64,000 nucleotides of DNA, from contig JAMAHW010000014.1 of assembly GCA_023627715.1 (NCBI GenBank), forward strand, positions 1-64,000. Reading direction: 5' to 3'. Below the pieces are notes generated by a model. It saw only the letters and a program-made list of their open reading frames with translations. It was not told the DNA's origin and made no database searches. Positions 1-12,200 of the stretch are shown here, piece by piece. Source of the DNA: Periconia sp. R9002 (lineage: Eukaryota; Ascomycota; Dothideomycetes; Pleosporales; Periconiaceae). Positions within the stretch are counted from its first letter, which is position 1; each line of letters starts with the position of its first letter. Both the position numbers and the translations under genes were made by a program.

Positions 1-833
1 GATCCAAGGACCCCGTTTCTCGTTCCCGCTGTGGGGCTCCGTTATCTGCATTAGGTCTAGCTTTTGAACCTAGCGCAAATCCAGCTGTACCTTGAAAGCC
101 TCTAGCCCATCATCACACGGTAAGTATCCACCTTGGCTTTTTATCTTTTTATTAAAGAAAAAACTTCGCGACAAGCGCCGAAGGCGATGTTTTATTGACG
201 CGGATGAAGAGAGAATGGTGTGGCGTCTTGCGAAGCACGGCCACCATTAGTAACTTGGATGGAGATTAGAGGTTAATATGCATGGAAAAGTAAATAGCAG
301 CTCGGGATTAGGAAGTCGCCATGATTGTAATCAATTGACAAATCGAAAACAAAAGAGGTCGTTGGTCAGGTGGAATTTCTTTACTATATCAGGTCCGTCA
401 GATATTTTAGTATGCCCATTTTAGGTATATCTACAGTCGACTGCTTTCTCCTGTACTCTCATTTCTTGATGCTGCTTTCACTCTATAGACTGAAGTGCTA
501 TAAACAATGTATTCCTTGATCTCTACAAACACTGAAAAGCGCTCTCTTTTCGCACCGAGCTGGGAACTTGTTTTGGAGTTATCCAGATCAAGGTAGGATT
601 CAGCGCACTCTGTCCCATTGGGTTCATATGATTCCCTAACCCTAAAAGAGTCTGTCCAAGTAGTCGTTTGGGTATAACAGCAAGGCTGCCCTGAGGGAGA
701 AATGCCGAATATAATCAAGAATTAGTGTAGCGCTAACAGGGCGCAGCACTGCGGTGCATTCAAATTCATCTGTTTCTAATATTAGTCCGCTGTCGACGTT
801 ACTCCCACACGGTTACATTTACATTTACATCTC
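1..833. other. No supported gene
   Basis: I see no complete gene here. A 96-codon open stretch lies on the minus strand at 431-718, but it begins with TTG rather than ATG and I recognise nothing in its translation. It could be a terminal exon of a gene whose other exons are not visible, or chance. Confidence 0.3.
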
Positions 834-2078
834 TTATGGCTTACACTGCATACATGCCACAAACCCACAGTCCGGACAAAGAAACAGACCCTTTGCAGAA
901 ACACCACAAAATTGACAAGATTTTCGCACACAGCACTTCCATAGACCTACCCCATGATCACATTTAGCCTTTGGCGACGAACTCAGTTTAAGCGTTGCAC
1001 GATTCTTCTGATCAGCCTCTTTCCTCATCGTAGACCAAGCCTCTCTTAAGATGCTATGTTTCGCCAAGCGATTTTTCTCCCCTCTCGGCTCTTGCTTGAC
1101 TTTTACCGTCGCAGAGTCGAGTTGTTCAACTGCGTTCTTATTAGGCATCTGAGCGACTTTCTGGCATTCTCCTTCCACTATTTCGTCTCGCATTGTATGA
1201 TTCCCTGTGGCTGCACTTCTTTTCTTTTTGTTCTTAGATCTTCGCTCTCTTTTCCTACATTGAATAAGAGGTTGGCTTGCTTTCTTCCCTGCGGTCCACG
1301 TCGCCTCCTCACGGTTTTCCTTCAATATGCGCCACGCCTCGAAGGTCTCTTGATCGCGTAACGATATCTCGTACGCTTCAATTATAGCACCTTTCCCTGA
1401 TAGTATTTTGGCGACAGGATTGGATCGTTTTTTCCCCATGGATATCGGACTCCTCCCTTGAGCATCTTCCGTTTCGGGGTCCGCATTGTTTGACAAAAGT
1501 AATATAATTACCCGTGCTTGTTCTAGCGCGTTCCGGCCTTGTATTGCCACGGCGTAGTGCAATGGTGTTCGAAGATACCCATCGCGAGCTCCAACATCTG
1601 CACCCTGATTAATCATAATTTTCAAAGCGGATGTGAGTCCCATAGCAGCCGCCATGTGGATGTTTGTGCAGTTGCACATGTCAGGGGGGAAAACCGCCGA
1701 AGTCAGGGCGCCATGGTTAATTAAGAGCCTTGCAACAGAATCAGACCCATAGGACAGAGCAATCTGAAGTGGTGTCAGGTAAACCGATGTATACCCGAAA
1801 CCTAGGCATTCCAGCGACCGTGGTATTGTTATCTTGTTGACTGCTTCTGCATTCGCGCCTTCAACGAGCGATAGCCAAGCAGTTTTTCTGAATCCAGATT
1901 GCGCAGCCCAGACTAATGCCGACCCTCCGGTTACATGAACATCGAGGGAGTATAGATAACTGTTGAGTTGCCAATAGAGTCGTCGGTTCGTTTGGGCTAA
2001 AGTATTTATATAACAAAGTCGATGTAGTATATCGCTTATCGAAAGAAGTAATTCACGAGGAAGATTCGCAAGAGACAT
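834..2078 (-). CDS. F-box-like / ankyrin repeat protein with Cys-rich C-terminus
   Basis: A single uninterrupted ORF of 414 aa with a real ATG. The first ~45 residues (LPRELLLSISDIL...) look like an F-box, the Skp1-binding helix bundle. Residues ~55-245 hold ankyrin-type repeats, with units such as TPLQIALSYGSDSVARLLI, NIHMAAAMGLTSALKIMI and TPLHYAVAIQ. A basic, Lys/Arg-rich middle (~270-360) follows. The last ~45 residues are Cys-rich (CDHGVGLWKCCVRKSCQFCG ... CPDCGF..CMQC), a probable zinc-binding knuckle. F-box/ankyrin proteins usually act as substrate receptors of SCF ubiquitin ligases, so that role is inferred. The target is unknown. The ORF looks intact; the shorter ORFs on the other strand are shadows. 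Confidence 0.75.
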   Translation of the reverse strand: MSLANLPRELLLSISDILHRLCYINTLAQTNRRLYWQLNSYLYSLDVHVTGGSALVWAAQSGFRKTAWLSLVEGANAEAVNKITIPRSLECLGFGYTSVYLTPLQIALSYGSDSVARLLINHGALTSAVFPPDMCNCTNIHMAAAMGLTSALKIMINQGADVGARDGYLRTPLHYAVAIQGRNALEQARVIILLLSNNADPETEDAQGRSPISMGKKRSNPVAKILSGKGAIIEAYEISLRDQETFEAWRILKENREEATWTAGKKASQPLIQCRKRERRSKNKKKRSAATGNHTMRDEIVEGECQKVAQMPNKNAVEQLDSATVKVKQEPRGEKNRLAKHSILREAWSTMRKEADQKNRATLKLSSSPKAKCDHGVGLWKCCVRKSCQFCGVSAKGLFLCPDCGFVACMQCKP

Positions 2079-2651
2079 CTCTGCATAATATTCAACGCAT
2101 TAGTCAAGGTCTGTCTGTGTAAGGAGTACCACCCACTAGATGTTGCTACGTCAAGATCAGGATATGCTTTAGATATTGCAGGGCTTTTCCTGCAAAATGT
2201 AGTGACGAAAGAAGTCCCGGCTTGCACTGTGTGCTGTGGTCAAAATAGCGGAGAGAAATGCCATTGATGGCTCCTGGACTCTTACTACAATATGGGCTAT
2301 ACAAACAACACAATATGAGTGCTTTCTGCGTCTCCCGCATTTTGCTTTCTCTGTTTTTATCTCCCGCACGGCGCGTTGATTGACCGTGGAAACCGGATGT
2401 GTTTTTAAAGCGTCATCTGTTGCGATCCAACGTTGCATGTGGGAGCTTTGGGTGTGACAATGGGACTATTGTGCGACTGCTATATAAATCTAAGCAACCT
2501 TTGTGGACCCCTGACAACATTACCAGCCTTCTCCTGGGCTTTCTCCCGGACTTTCTCCCTTACCTGTCATAATACTTCAAGTAACACCCCTCCGCTCTTG
2601 TCTGAGTCACTTACAGATTCTTATAAGAGTTGCACACGTGATGATATCCTG

Positions 2652-4193
2652 TCAAAGGGCCAAAAGACTCGAGGCCCCCTGTTCGGGTTCCGTTGCACGA
2701 CGGTCTTCTTCCTCAATCGTTGGATGGAATAAGGGCGGATGTACAGGCCCCAAGAGAGGGGAATATCCACTTGAGTCACTACATACGGGCGTTCCACCGG
2801 CTAAATTGCTAGCAGAATCCGCGGCTTTTATAGACTCTCTGTCCTGGTCGTGCTGGGAAGACTGCATAATTCCAGTAAGCGAGTCAGGATGCCAGGCTTG
2901 AGGTGGAGACATCCCATGAATTTGTTGTAAAGCTTCCTTCCGAATTTCCCGAGTCATAGCGTTAAAGATATCTCGCTGGTGATTCGGACCAATGATGCCA
3001 AACAGCGTGCTAAGATCAGGTGGTCTCCAATTCAGATATATCTTGTTGTGCGAAGTGGGCTCCACAAAACGTCCAGGATGGTTTCGGAAGTATAGCAAGC
3101 AACAGAAACAAGCTGGCTTGCTACAAGCAATGAATGGGTCATCGCCTGCAAATTGTATTCCATGGGTATAGAACTGCTCCAATACCTGGATCTCAGCGTG
3201 AACACATGGTTTCAAGTCAGGTTCTGTATAATTTTCCAGAAAGCGACGAAACACCTGGTATCGAGAACCCATATCGGTAAAGGCTTGCTGATAGCGCTGG
3301 AGGTCGGGAGATTTGCCTGGTAGCATGCGAACAAGAATTTTGTCTGCTCTTGTCAACTGATCTGGAGGTGGCATTGTCGATTTGGGCAGAATAGGAACAC
3401 CACGAACTTCGAAATCGTGGAGCAAGTTCACAAGTCTCGGTGCGCAGCACAGCAGAACATTAACTGCTCGGAAATGATACCCCAATCTCCCGATGTAGTG
3501 CCTAATCGCCCCGAAAGTTGAATGAATTGCATCCCTGTTGCTTTTGTAATTTGGTTCCGCGCTGAGTCGAGCAAGGGTACGCATAAAGTCCGATTTTCGA
3601 TTTTCATAGGCATATCGGCAAAGATCCGATGGAGATCGAGCCTGCTCTCAACTATGCAGCCATTCGACGAGGCCAGGTTCTATGAGTAGGTTTCAGTTTC
3701 TTATCTTTAAGCTGAGATTCCTGTACCTGGACGTACCAACCATTCTGTGTGTATCAGTAAGGTACACATTACATTTTCGAAGCAGGGGCTTCAGATGGCG
3801 TCTGTATTTCTTGATCCTTGGAGTCGCAAAGACAATAGACTGCGACGCAACCTCTTCCGTGCATTCCATTGTAGTTGCGGAAGCTGACATATGCATTAAT
3901 TTAGTTAGAAGTGACCTTAGGAAATCAATAGTTTTCGTCTTTGAGCCTGCGTTGGAAGCTACCCAGAATATGTGTCCCTGCGGCGTGGACTGTAGCCCTA
4001 AAGCTGTAACTGTCTCACCACCTTTGTCGAAGTCGCACATGTACGCCAGCTCTTTGAGAAATATCCGCCTTAGGTCCTTGAGCGCTAGAAAAGCCATATG
4101 CTCCTGGGAAAGTATCGCGGTGGACGTGTGCTGCCCTCTCGTGCGCCCAAGCGTATAAAGAAGGACGAGAGGCTCATAGAACCGGCTGAGCAA
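2652..4193 (-). CDS. Deaminase-like protein (OTT_1508-type), 5' end unresolved
   Basis: Two exons are visible: about 4193-3735 and about 3640-2652, joined by an intron of roughly 90 nt whose exact ends I cannot fix. The frame is open upstream of the ATG at 3584, and that upstream stretch (YAYENRKSDF) reads like protein. The C-terminal exon carries a zinc-dependent deaminase signature: CVHAEIQVLEQF, where HAE is the zinc-binding and proton-shuttle site, then about 35 residues later CSKPACFCC (the C-x(n)-C pair). This layout matches the fungal OTT_1508-like branch of the cytidine-deaminase superfamily. The exon at 3693-4193 (FYEPLVLLYTLGR...) fits the helical N-terminal part of such proteins. 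No in-frame ATG lies upstream before a stop at about 4220, so a 5' exon is missing from view or the gene is truncated. The substrate is unknown; some relatives are proposed to act on nucleic acid in conflict systems. Confidence 0.6.
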
Positions 4194-4229
4194 ACGTTCT
4201 TGTGAGTTTAGGCGGTTGATTTAGCGATA

Positions 4230-5816
4230 TAATATCTGCTTTAGGGTGCTCGGTCGCGCTCGACTATTTCTCGCGTTTTGCCGTCTTCGCTATGAGCTGG
4301 CTCGATATGCCAGGGTTGATTCGATTTGACGAAGAGGTATCCGCTTCAAAGTGTGGGCTCGCTCTCGATCGTTTTCTACGTCTCGTCATTTTCACTGCAA
4401 GCTAGTTCGATAGGGTTGGGCTGGATCAGTCAGATATACTGTGTCAAATCACTGAATGCAATCCGCCTCACAGCAGTGTCAATGGCGATCAAATAAAAAT
4501 CACGTGTACTGCGGGGCTCGTAATTGCCTTATGCAAGCCAGACTGGGGAGCCGCGCAGAGAGCCGAGACTGCATGATTAGACATTTTCGTACGAATCTCT
4601 CTATACTTTCATCGGGCTACATTACGACTCACAACTCGCGTAGGCACAAGGTACTTCTCTGTTACAGCTCGAGCAGACCTGAGTGTGACCGGTGCCGTCC
4701 TCTGCTGTTATAGCAATTCTCCATGTATAACAGTTTCAGTTATGGTTACTAATCACAAATAAGCATTGATATCATTACACTATCGCAAGGTCATTGCCCC
4801 TCAAGCAATGTAAAAGAAACTTTAGCGTTACCTAGAACCCCAGCAGGGTCACGATCAGGGCCCTAAGGTGGCCGCTCGAGTGACTCGATTTCAACTATTT
4901 GCGACAACGGACGGTATCAAAGGTAGCTAGCTGTGCTTTAACATTTGAAATTGCGTTCGCACTAGCATATGCTCCTTATCGGCCAAGTTTTACTGGATGC
5001 GGGTACATCAAGTAGAGCCAATCCAAACCACAACATCACTTTCATCGGTATCGAGCGAAAATTCCAGTGGATTATGGTGCTTTATAGTTGCTTGCACGAT
5101 GCGAGCTTATACAAGGATAGGATGGGGATAACGATAACAAATGCGAGCGTTTCTAAAATCAGCTATTAACGTTACACGATTGTGGTGCTGAGAAATAGGG
5201 TGCTCTCGGATTTGTTCGGTCATCCAGATATACCCCAACATCAAACTAGTCTCAGAGGCTTTTCGTTGAGTTTACCAAGGATGGAATTTCGAATAGTTAA
5301 TATCGTTTGCTGACTAACAAAGTGCGGGTATTTAAAAGGTATCTTGAGGTTCTCGTAACAAAAAGGTTACAAAAAGCTCTTTTAGTTAGTGAAAGAGCCT
5401 AGCGTAAAGAGATCCAACCTCTCGTTAGAGCAAGTAGATGACCGAGGCAGAAAAGATCTAGCGTCTTTAGCTTCATGCCCATCAAATATCAAACCACCAT
5501 TATCGACGAAAATGCCTCGGAAACCGGAACGCTTGACGTCCCAATTATCAAGGATCTTCCCCGCTCGTTGGGCATCCCCACATCTATCCAATAGCAATAT
5601 GCTCCCCACGCAAAACGCAGTTCAATCATATAGCAGGTTCTGCTGTGGAACGTTACACAGACTATGCGCTGTTCAAGTGTAGACGAATATTAGCTGATGG
5701 TTTAAATCGGCCATTCGCTTCAATATTCATGGATGAAGTGAGCCATCCAGTCCTTGATAGTTTTTATTGCATCTCAGAATTATCAATTCACGCCAAAAAA
5801 TTCATTCAGTGCGAAC
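4230..5816. other. Intergenic stretch, no gene recognised
   Basis: About 1.6 kb with only short open frames on both strands and no recognisable product. The last part, from about 5754, is open in the frame of the following gene and may be its 5' leader or an earlier start. Confidence 0.4.
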
Positions 5817-7763
5817 ATGGTTTCTAAAGTCATTGCCACGATATTGCGCTCCGACTTGAATAATCGTTTGGACCCTGCCCATGCAATCATTACTGACTTC
5901 AAGTACCTTGCCTCTTATAACTGGCTCGATAGCGAGATACCTACTATATTAGTGCCCGGTAAGCCTTTTTAGAGAGATGATTATTCAATATTTCGTGCTA
6001 ACGACCAATGTAGGCTCTCCGCCTCTTTGGTCACCGCCGGCAGGACCACTGAAACTGGAACCCGACTCAGGACGAGTGTACATTGATCAAAATGCGGCTC
6101 GAGTACCCGATGCACCTCTCGAATCCTTGTTCAGTGCAATATTCGCCCAGAATCCTGGCTTCGAGATGGATAATGTCGATGTGATAACGGATCGGAATAA
6201 TATCAGAAAACTTATCCGCTTCCTCGATGGATCCTCAAGCGACTTCTTTCAGATACAAGTCGAAATTGTTGAAGGCAAGAGGGCACTGTTCACGCGCATG
6301 GATAAAGAAAACACAACATTCATTCAGGGCTTCCAAGGTTACGGTCGCAACTTCGAGAAGGCGTGCACAAAAAGCTCAATTGGGACATCTGGATATTACA
6401 GAATCATCAGTTTTAACTTCGGTGGCTTACGATGCGTGGTCAGAAACGAAACTGATGCGTATATTGGCCATGCATTAGAAGAGACTGCGGTCCAGAAGCA
6501 TGCGACGATTGACTCTTTGTCACATTCACTGGAAGGATTACAGCTCACCGGCTCCCCTCCTGCACAAACATATACACCCAAAATTACAGTTAAAAGAGAA
6601 GGAATAGAGGTAGACTGTTCTTCCATTTTGGAAATCAAGACTCGAGCTGCTAGTAAGAGCATGGACATGGACGAGACAACAACTCAGCTTTGGATATCAC
6701 AAACCCCAAACCTGGCTTCCGGTTATTATGTCAATGGCCTTTTCAATGATGTCAAAGTTCGAGATATGGCCCAGAACGTCCGGGATTGGGAGAAAAGCAA
6801 CCAAAAACTTCTTTGCAGTCTCGGCCATCTGTTGAATCAGATCATTCAATCAGTGAAAGGGAGTGAGAGTCAGGTTGCAGTTGTCAGGTACGAGGGCGGA
6901 ATGAAGTTGGATATCATCGCCGGCGAACAGAACAAAGCACCGTTGAGATCCGAAGACGCAGAATTACAGGATGGAAAGCAGGTTACCGAGGATAAGCTCA
7001 CGCCAAAGGAAGATCAGTATAAGGTCAGTAAAAACGTTGGCAATGAGCAAGCCTGACATGATTTTGTTAGACACTGGCCCAAACAAGCACTACAAGCATT
7101 ACATCAGCCGCAAAGACACCGATCATAATTGGAAACGTGCGATATGAGGTTGACGTGTCTCGGATCCCGCGCTTAGCATTACAAGTCCTCGGCAACGGTG
7201 ATCGATCATCTCAGTCAACGGAGATCACCTACGGAGCGATCCCTCTTTTCGATGTCGCCCTCAAAGGGATAGAATCGGGCTACCGCCACTGTTTCCGATC
7301 AATTCCTAGCAACATTAATCTCTACCGCACCCTCTGTGATACATATGATTTCCTCGAGGTCGATGTTTGTAAAGGGCGGACACTCGGTGAAATCATCACA
7401 GATTTGAAAGCCGCGCAATACTACGATGAATACCGCGACAAGTCCAAAGCTCGAGATGCCGCGTTCAAGCTTGTCTACTCTATGCTACGAGACATGTTTC
7501 AGAGCAATGAGAAGCACAAGAACACCATCTTTAATGCCGTTCTGTTTGTCACATCTCATCCAGGAACCTTCAAATGGAAAACGAGAAATGCCGTACGAGC
7601 AGTTTACGAGAGCCAGTTTATGCCATCGGTAAAGCAGAGGGCTAATTTAGACCGACGGCACACACTCGATTCTAGCGGAAGGGCTGACACAGACGAAGAT
7701 GACGTGACGACGGAGGAAGAATACTTGGATTGCTATGACTCCGACTTTTCTGATTGCTGGTAG
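5817..7763 (+). CDS. Conserved fungal protein of the 'geranylgeranyl pyrophosphate synthetase'-labelled family
   Basis: Three exons assemble cleanly: 5817-5958, 6014-7023 and 7071-7763 (introns of 55 and 47 nt, phases 1 and 0), giving 614 aa. The joined sequence SYNWLDSEIPTILVPGSPP at the first junction matches the family's conserved N-terminal motif, which settles the splice. The first in-frame ATG near the acidic/hydrophobic start is 5817; an alternative start at 5754 cannot be excluded. Members of this Pleosporales-rich family are often annotated as geranylgeranyl pyrophosphate synthetase. I see no aspartate-rich prenyltransferase motif in the right context, so I would not use that name. 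The C-terminus is acidic (TDEDDVTTEEEYLD). Function unknown; the gene appears intact. Confidence 0.8.
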
Positions 7764-8316
7764 ATCAAACGCGATCCAGAGGAACATGAGTAGCATAGCA
7801 AAATATAGTACAACTGGATATCTAGACTCGTTAGCCACGTCAGCAGCATTGCCTTACGTGATTCTCAAATGCCGAACCTAGCATTGGCGTAGCCGGTGGA
7901 AGAAAACTGGAAAGCTATTTTTCCAAGCAATGGAGACAAGGAGGATACTTGAAAATGAGTATCCTTCCAGGCTGACCAACATGGACAACCCAGCATCGGT
8001 GTACTAGAATCCGGGCCGGTGGAAGGAGACTGAAAGGTTGTTTGTGCAAGTGACAGAGACGAGCAAAAAGGTACTCTGAGACAGGCAACCTGACGGACTA
8101 TCACCCCGCAAAGAGCGCACAGCATGGCGATTAGCAACTGTGAAACTTGACGATCAGAGCAATTCGTTAGTACTGTGAGAAAACAAAGAATAAATAGCAT
8201 GCCTCTTAAAGCAGCAGGTTGAAGGTGATACAAAGAATGTTATGACTAAGATGATGGACTTCAATTATAAATCATCGGAAGACGTAACGGATACGTGAGG
8301 TATTTTGAATTGCAGC
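7764..8316. other. Intergenic stretch
   Basis: About 550 nt between the previous gene and the LINE. It contains a near-duplicated phrase (ggcgtagccggtggaag at about 7885 and cgggccggtggaagg at about 8010), suggesting a small imperfect direct repeat of about 130 nt. No coding signal. Confidence 0.3.
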
Positions 8317-9271
8317 CACCAGCTGAGAGGATGGCTGACCCATTCATGCCCTGACCTTGCTCCGACGGCGAACGCGTTCTCGGTGTCTCCCCCGTCTACG
8401 CAGAAGACGTGGGCATCGCTCGCAGCCAGCGGCGAGCCGGAAGGATCGGGAACGAGGCTCGCAAGGATGGCGAGCAGCAACAAGACGAACAGAGACCAGT
8501 ATCGACAGTTGGTGATCGACATCAGTCGGGCGGGAGAAGAGACGGTAGAGAGAGTGGGCGACACGGAGGCGGCTAAGCAGGCAATCGTGCAAGGGGTAAA
8601 CGGCGTGGAGAGGCTCGAGGGAGCGGTGATCCAGGACTTCCGCGTGTGGCGCACGAACAACAGCGCGAGCGTGATCAAGTTGGCAGTAGACAAAGACAAG
8701 GAAGTGGCGTTCCGGCAGACGACGAGCGAGTGGCTTGAACCGCAGCTCCCAGGCGCAAGGCTGATCGGGCCCAAAGTGGCACGCAGTGAAGGCAGACTGG
8801 ATCGAGGTGCCGCTGGCAATGGAACCGGAAACGGGAATAGTGAGCCAGTTGGCTATGGAGCGCTTCGGGACGCAAAACGGCGTGGAAGTGTGCACGATGA
8901 GGTGGCTCGGGCGACTGAGGCCTAGCGGGCAGCACGCATCGGTGGTGATCAAGGTAGCGACGAAGGAGGACGCGGAGAAGCTGCTCACGTCGGATGGGGT
9001 GACGTTTGGCGGAGGCGGCATCATCGTGTCACCATTCAAAGAGCGACGCACGCCGGTGGCCTGCTTCAGGTGCAGGCGGTTCGGCCACAGAGCGAGAGAC
9101 TGCATGAAGCCGGAGACGTGCGACATCTGTGGACAGGAAGGCCACCTGCAGTGTGAGACGATCAACCTGCGCTGCGTAAACTGCCACGGCCCACACCGGG
9201 CCTCGCACCGAGAATGCCCAGAGTACAGGAAAGAGAAGGTCAGGATGCTCACACGTCAACAACATGAATAG
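8305..9271 (+). pseudogene. LINE ORF1 (gag-like, zinc knuckles), frameshifted
   Basis: Two overlapping frames make one ancestral protein. The first (8305 to about 8780) has a helical region (MASSNKTNRDQYRQLV...) running to PGARLIGPKV. The second (from about 8786, KADWIEVPLAMEPET to 9271) carries the conserved WLG core and the nucleic-acid-binding knuckles CFRCRRFGHRARDC, CDICGQEGHLQC and CVNCHGPHRASHREC. A one-base shift between about 8760 and 8786 separates them. An ATG at 8331 opens MADPFMP and then meets TGA at once. The ORF1 stop (9269-9271) overlaps the ORF2 start (9264-9266) as ATGAATAG, a coupling seen in many LINEs. Confidence 0.8.
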
Positions 9272-12200
9272 AGAACTTCGAATCCTCCAGGCGAACGTGA
9301 ACAGAGGCAGAGAGGCGCAGCATGCGCTGCACAACGACCCGGCACTTGCCGACTTCCACTTCATCCTACGCCAGCAGCCAGGGTGCTTTTTTGCGGAGGG
9401 AGAAGTGGTGCTTCACGGCACCAATCCGCGGTGGACAAAGTTCGCCCCTTCGAGCAGGATAGAGGGGCAGTACTTTGTCTGGTTATGCATCTGGACTAGC
9501 AAGGAGATGGCGGCGACGCAGAGGCAGATGGACTCGGCGGACATCACGGCGTTAGTGGCGCATGTAGGAAGGAGGAGGCTGGTTCTCGTATTGATGTACA
9601 TCGCAGACCTGTCTGCGTCGAGGAGAACCAAGGAAGAAAACAGAGGAGCACTCGTCAGCAGGTTGGAGGCAGTCCAGGCGCTGGTCCAGGAAGAGTTGCT
9701 GAGAGAACCCCACACGGAGGTGGTGGTCGCTGGCGACTTCAACCGGCACAATCCGCTGTGGGGAGGAAGTCACATTGACAGCATGGCAAGGCAGGAGGAG
9801 AGTGAACCGATCATCGACTTCATGGCCGAGCTATCGCTGCAGAGCCTGCTTCCTGCGGGAGAAATCACGTTTGTTAGCGATAGAGGCCGTGCGTCGACCA
9901 TCGATCTGATGCTGGCCACGCCAGGACTGGCGAGCGAGGCGGCCAGGTGCTCCATCTGGGAGAATGAGTACGGATCCAATAATCGGGCTATACAAACTAC
10001 CTTCTGGATGGAAGTGGAAGGGCGACAGATGCAGGAGCGACTGCTGTTCAAGAACGCGTCGTGGGAAAAGATCAGGGACACTGTAGAGCAGCGGAAGGCG
10101 GAAGGCTTTCCTAGCGATGGCGTTGATGAAATGGCGGGCCGGCTCACTGAGTGGGTGGAAGAAGCGCTGCAGGCGCACTGCCCGCGGCCGAAGCCGTCGC
10201 CGTACATGAAAAGGTGGTGAGACGAGGGCCTCACAGCGCTGCGGAAGTCGTATACATACTGGAGAAACCGGGCATGCGCAATGAGACGGCAGGGACGTGG
10301 ACGCAGAGCTGTTTGAAACGGCCACACGGGCGAAGAGGCTCTTCCACCGGACCGTGCGACGGCATCGAAAGCAGCACTGGGAGGCGTTCTTCCCGACCCC
10401 ACCACTATGCGAACCGCAAGAAGCGCCCATGGCCTACAACCAGCTGCTGTTCGCTCGCTCGCTTGAGACAGGGAAGGTGCCGAAGGAGTGGAAAATTGCG
10501 AAGATCGTGCCGCTGCAGAAGCCGAAGCGGAAGGACTACACGGTGGCCAACAACTACCGGCCCATCTCGCTCCTCCCCACACTGGGCAAGGCGCTCGAGT
10601 CGCTGGTGGCGGAGAGGATAGCGTATCTGGTGGAGGAGTACGGGCTCTTGCCCAAAACACACTTTGGAGCGCGGAAGCAGAGGGCGACGACGCATGCGCT
10701 ATCGTACATATGCGAAGACGTGTTCAAGGCATGGCGCGGGAAGAAAACGCTATCGCTGGTGTCGTTCGACGTCAAAGGAGCGTACAATAACGTGGCCACC
10801 GAGCCAGAGATCAGACGGTTGCGACAACGACAGATCCCAGAGACGATCGTGCGATGGGTACAGAATTTTTGCACAGACCGACAGGCCTGCATTCTTGTCA
10901 ATGGAGTCACGACTGATGTACAGACGCTTCCCCAGGCAGGCCTTCCCCAAGGGTCTGCACTCGCCCCGATCCTCTTCCTGTTTTTCAATGCAGACCTCGT
11001 GCAGAGCGCGCCACGACACGGCAGCTCGATGGCGTTCGTCGACGACTACTCGGCGTGGGTCATGGGAGCATCTGCCGAGGAGAACACGCGGATCATTCAA
11101 GACGAAGTAGTGCCCATGCTAGAGAGGTGGGAGCGCACCAGCGGCGCCCAGTTTGAGGCGGCCAAGACAAGCTTCATCCACCTCACGCGCTACAAAGCAG
11201 CAGGCAGGGACGGCACAACACCGCTCCGATTCAAGGGGCAGGACATCGCGCCGACAGACAAGGTCAAGATTCTAGGCGTAACACTCGACAAGGAACTGAG
11301 ATTCAAGGTGCATCTCGCAGACAAAGCAGGCAAGGCGACCAGGACAGCGCTGGCCCTGCGCAGGATGAGGGGATTGCAACCTAAGGCTGTCAAGCAGCTG
11401 GCGCAGAGCGCGGTGCTACCGGTCGCGGACTACGCGTCGCCGGTGTGGTATCCGATCGCAACGCACGACATGAAGAAGCTATTGCTACAGTCGCAAAGGA
11501 TCACGGCACAGGCGGTCATCCGAGGGTTCCGCACTGTGGCGCTGGCGATAGCGGAGGTAGAGGCAGGCCTGCTCCCCATGGAGCAGAGGCTGCGCAAGCA
11601 GACCATCGCGTTCTGGCTGTCGATCCACAAGCTAGGCCCGTCGCACCCGCACTGGATGCTCAAACGGCAACGGCTGTGCACCAAGCACCGGTCGCCGCTC
11701 ATGAGGGTCGCGGAGATGTGTCAAGACGTCGAGGTGGACAGAGTGCTCGAGGTCAAACCATACGCGTGTCCGCCGTGGGTGGCCAGACCGGAGGTCGTGA
11801 TATGCGAAGACGAGGAACAAGGGCAAGCTGCAGTCGAGGACTATCAGCCGGGACAAGTGGATCTGTACGTGGATGCATCGGTGAGAAACGGCAGGGCGGG
11901 CATCGGGGTGTATGCCATGCCATCGCGAGTGCGCATATCGAAGACAGTGGCCAGCTCAGAGCAGGCGGACGCACACCTCACCGAGTTGCTGGCGATCAGC
12001 GAGGCAGTCAACTAGCCGTGGGCCCCAGAATGCACAGCTTTCGACAGCGACGGTCGCGAGGTACCAGCGTCGAGCATTCGAATCTTCTCGGACTCGCAGT
12101 CGGCGCTGCTGTCGGTGCAGAGCTGGAGAGCGAGCGCCTGTCAAGAGGTGGTGGCAGAAATCGTCAAGAAACTACGAATGGTCAACGTCACGCTGCACTG

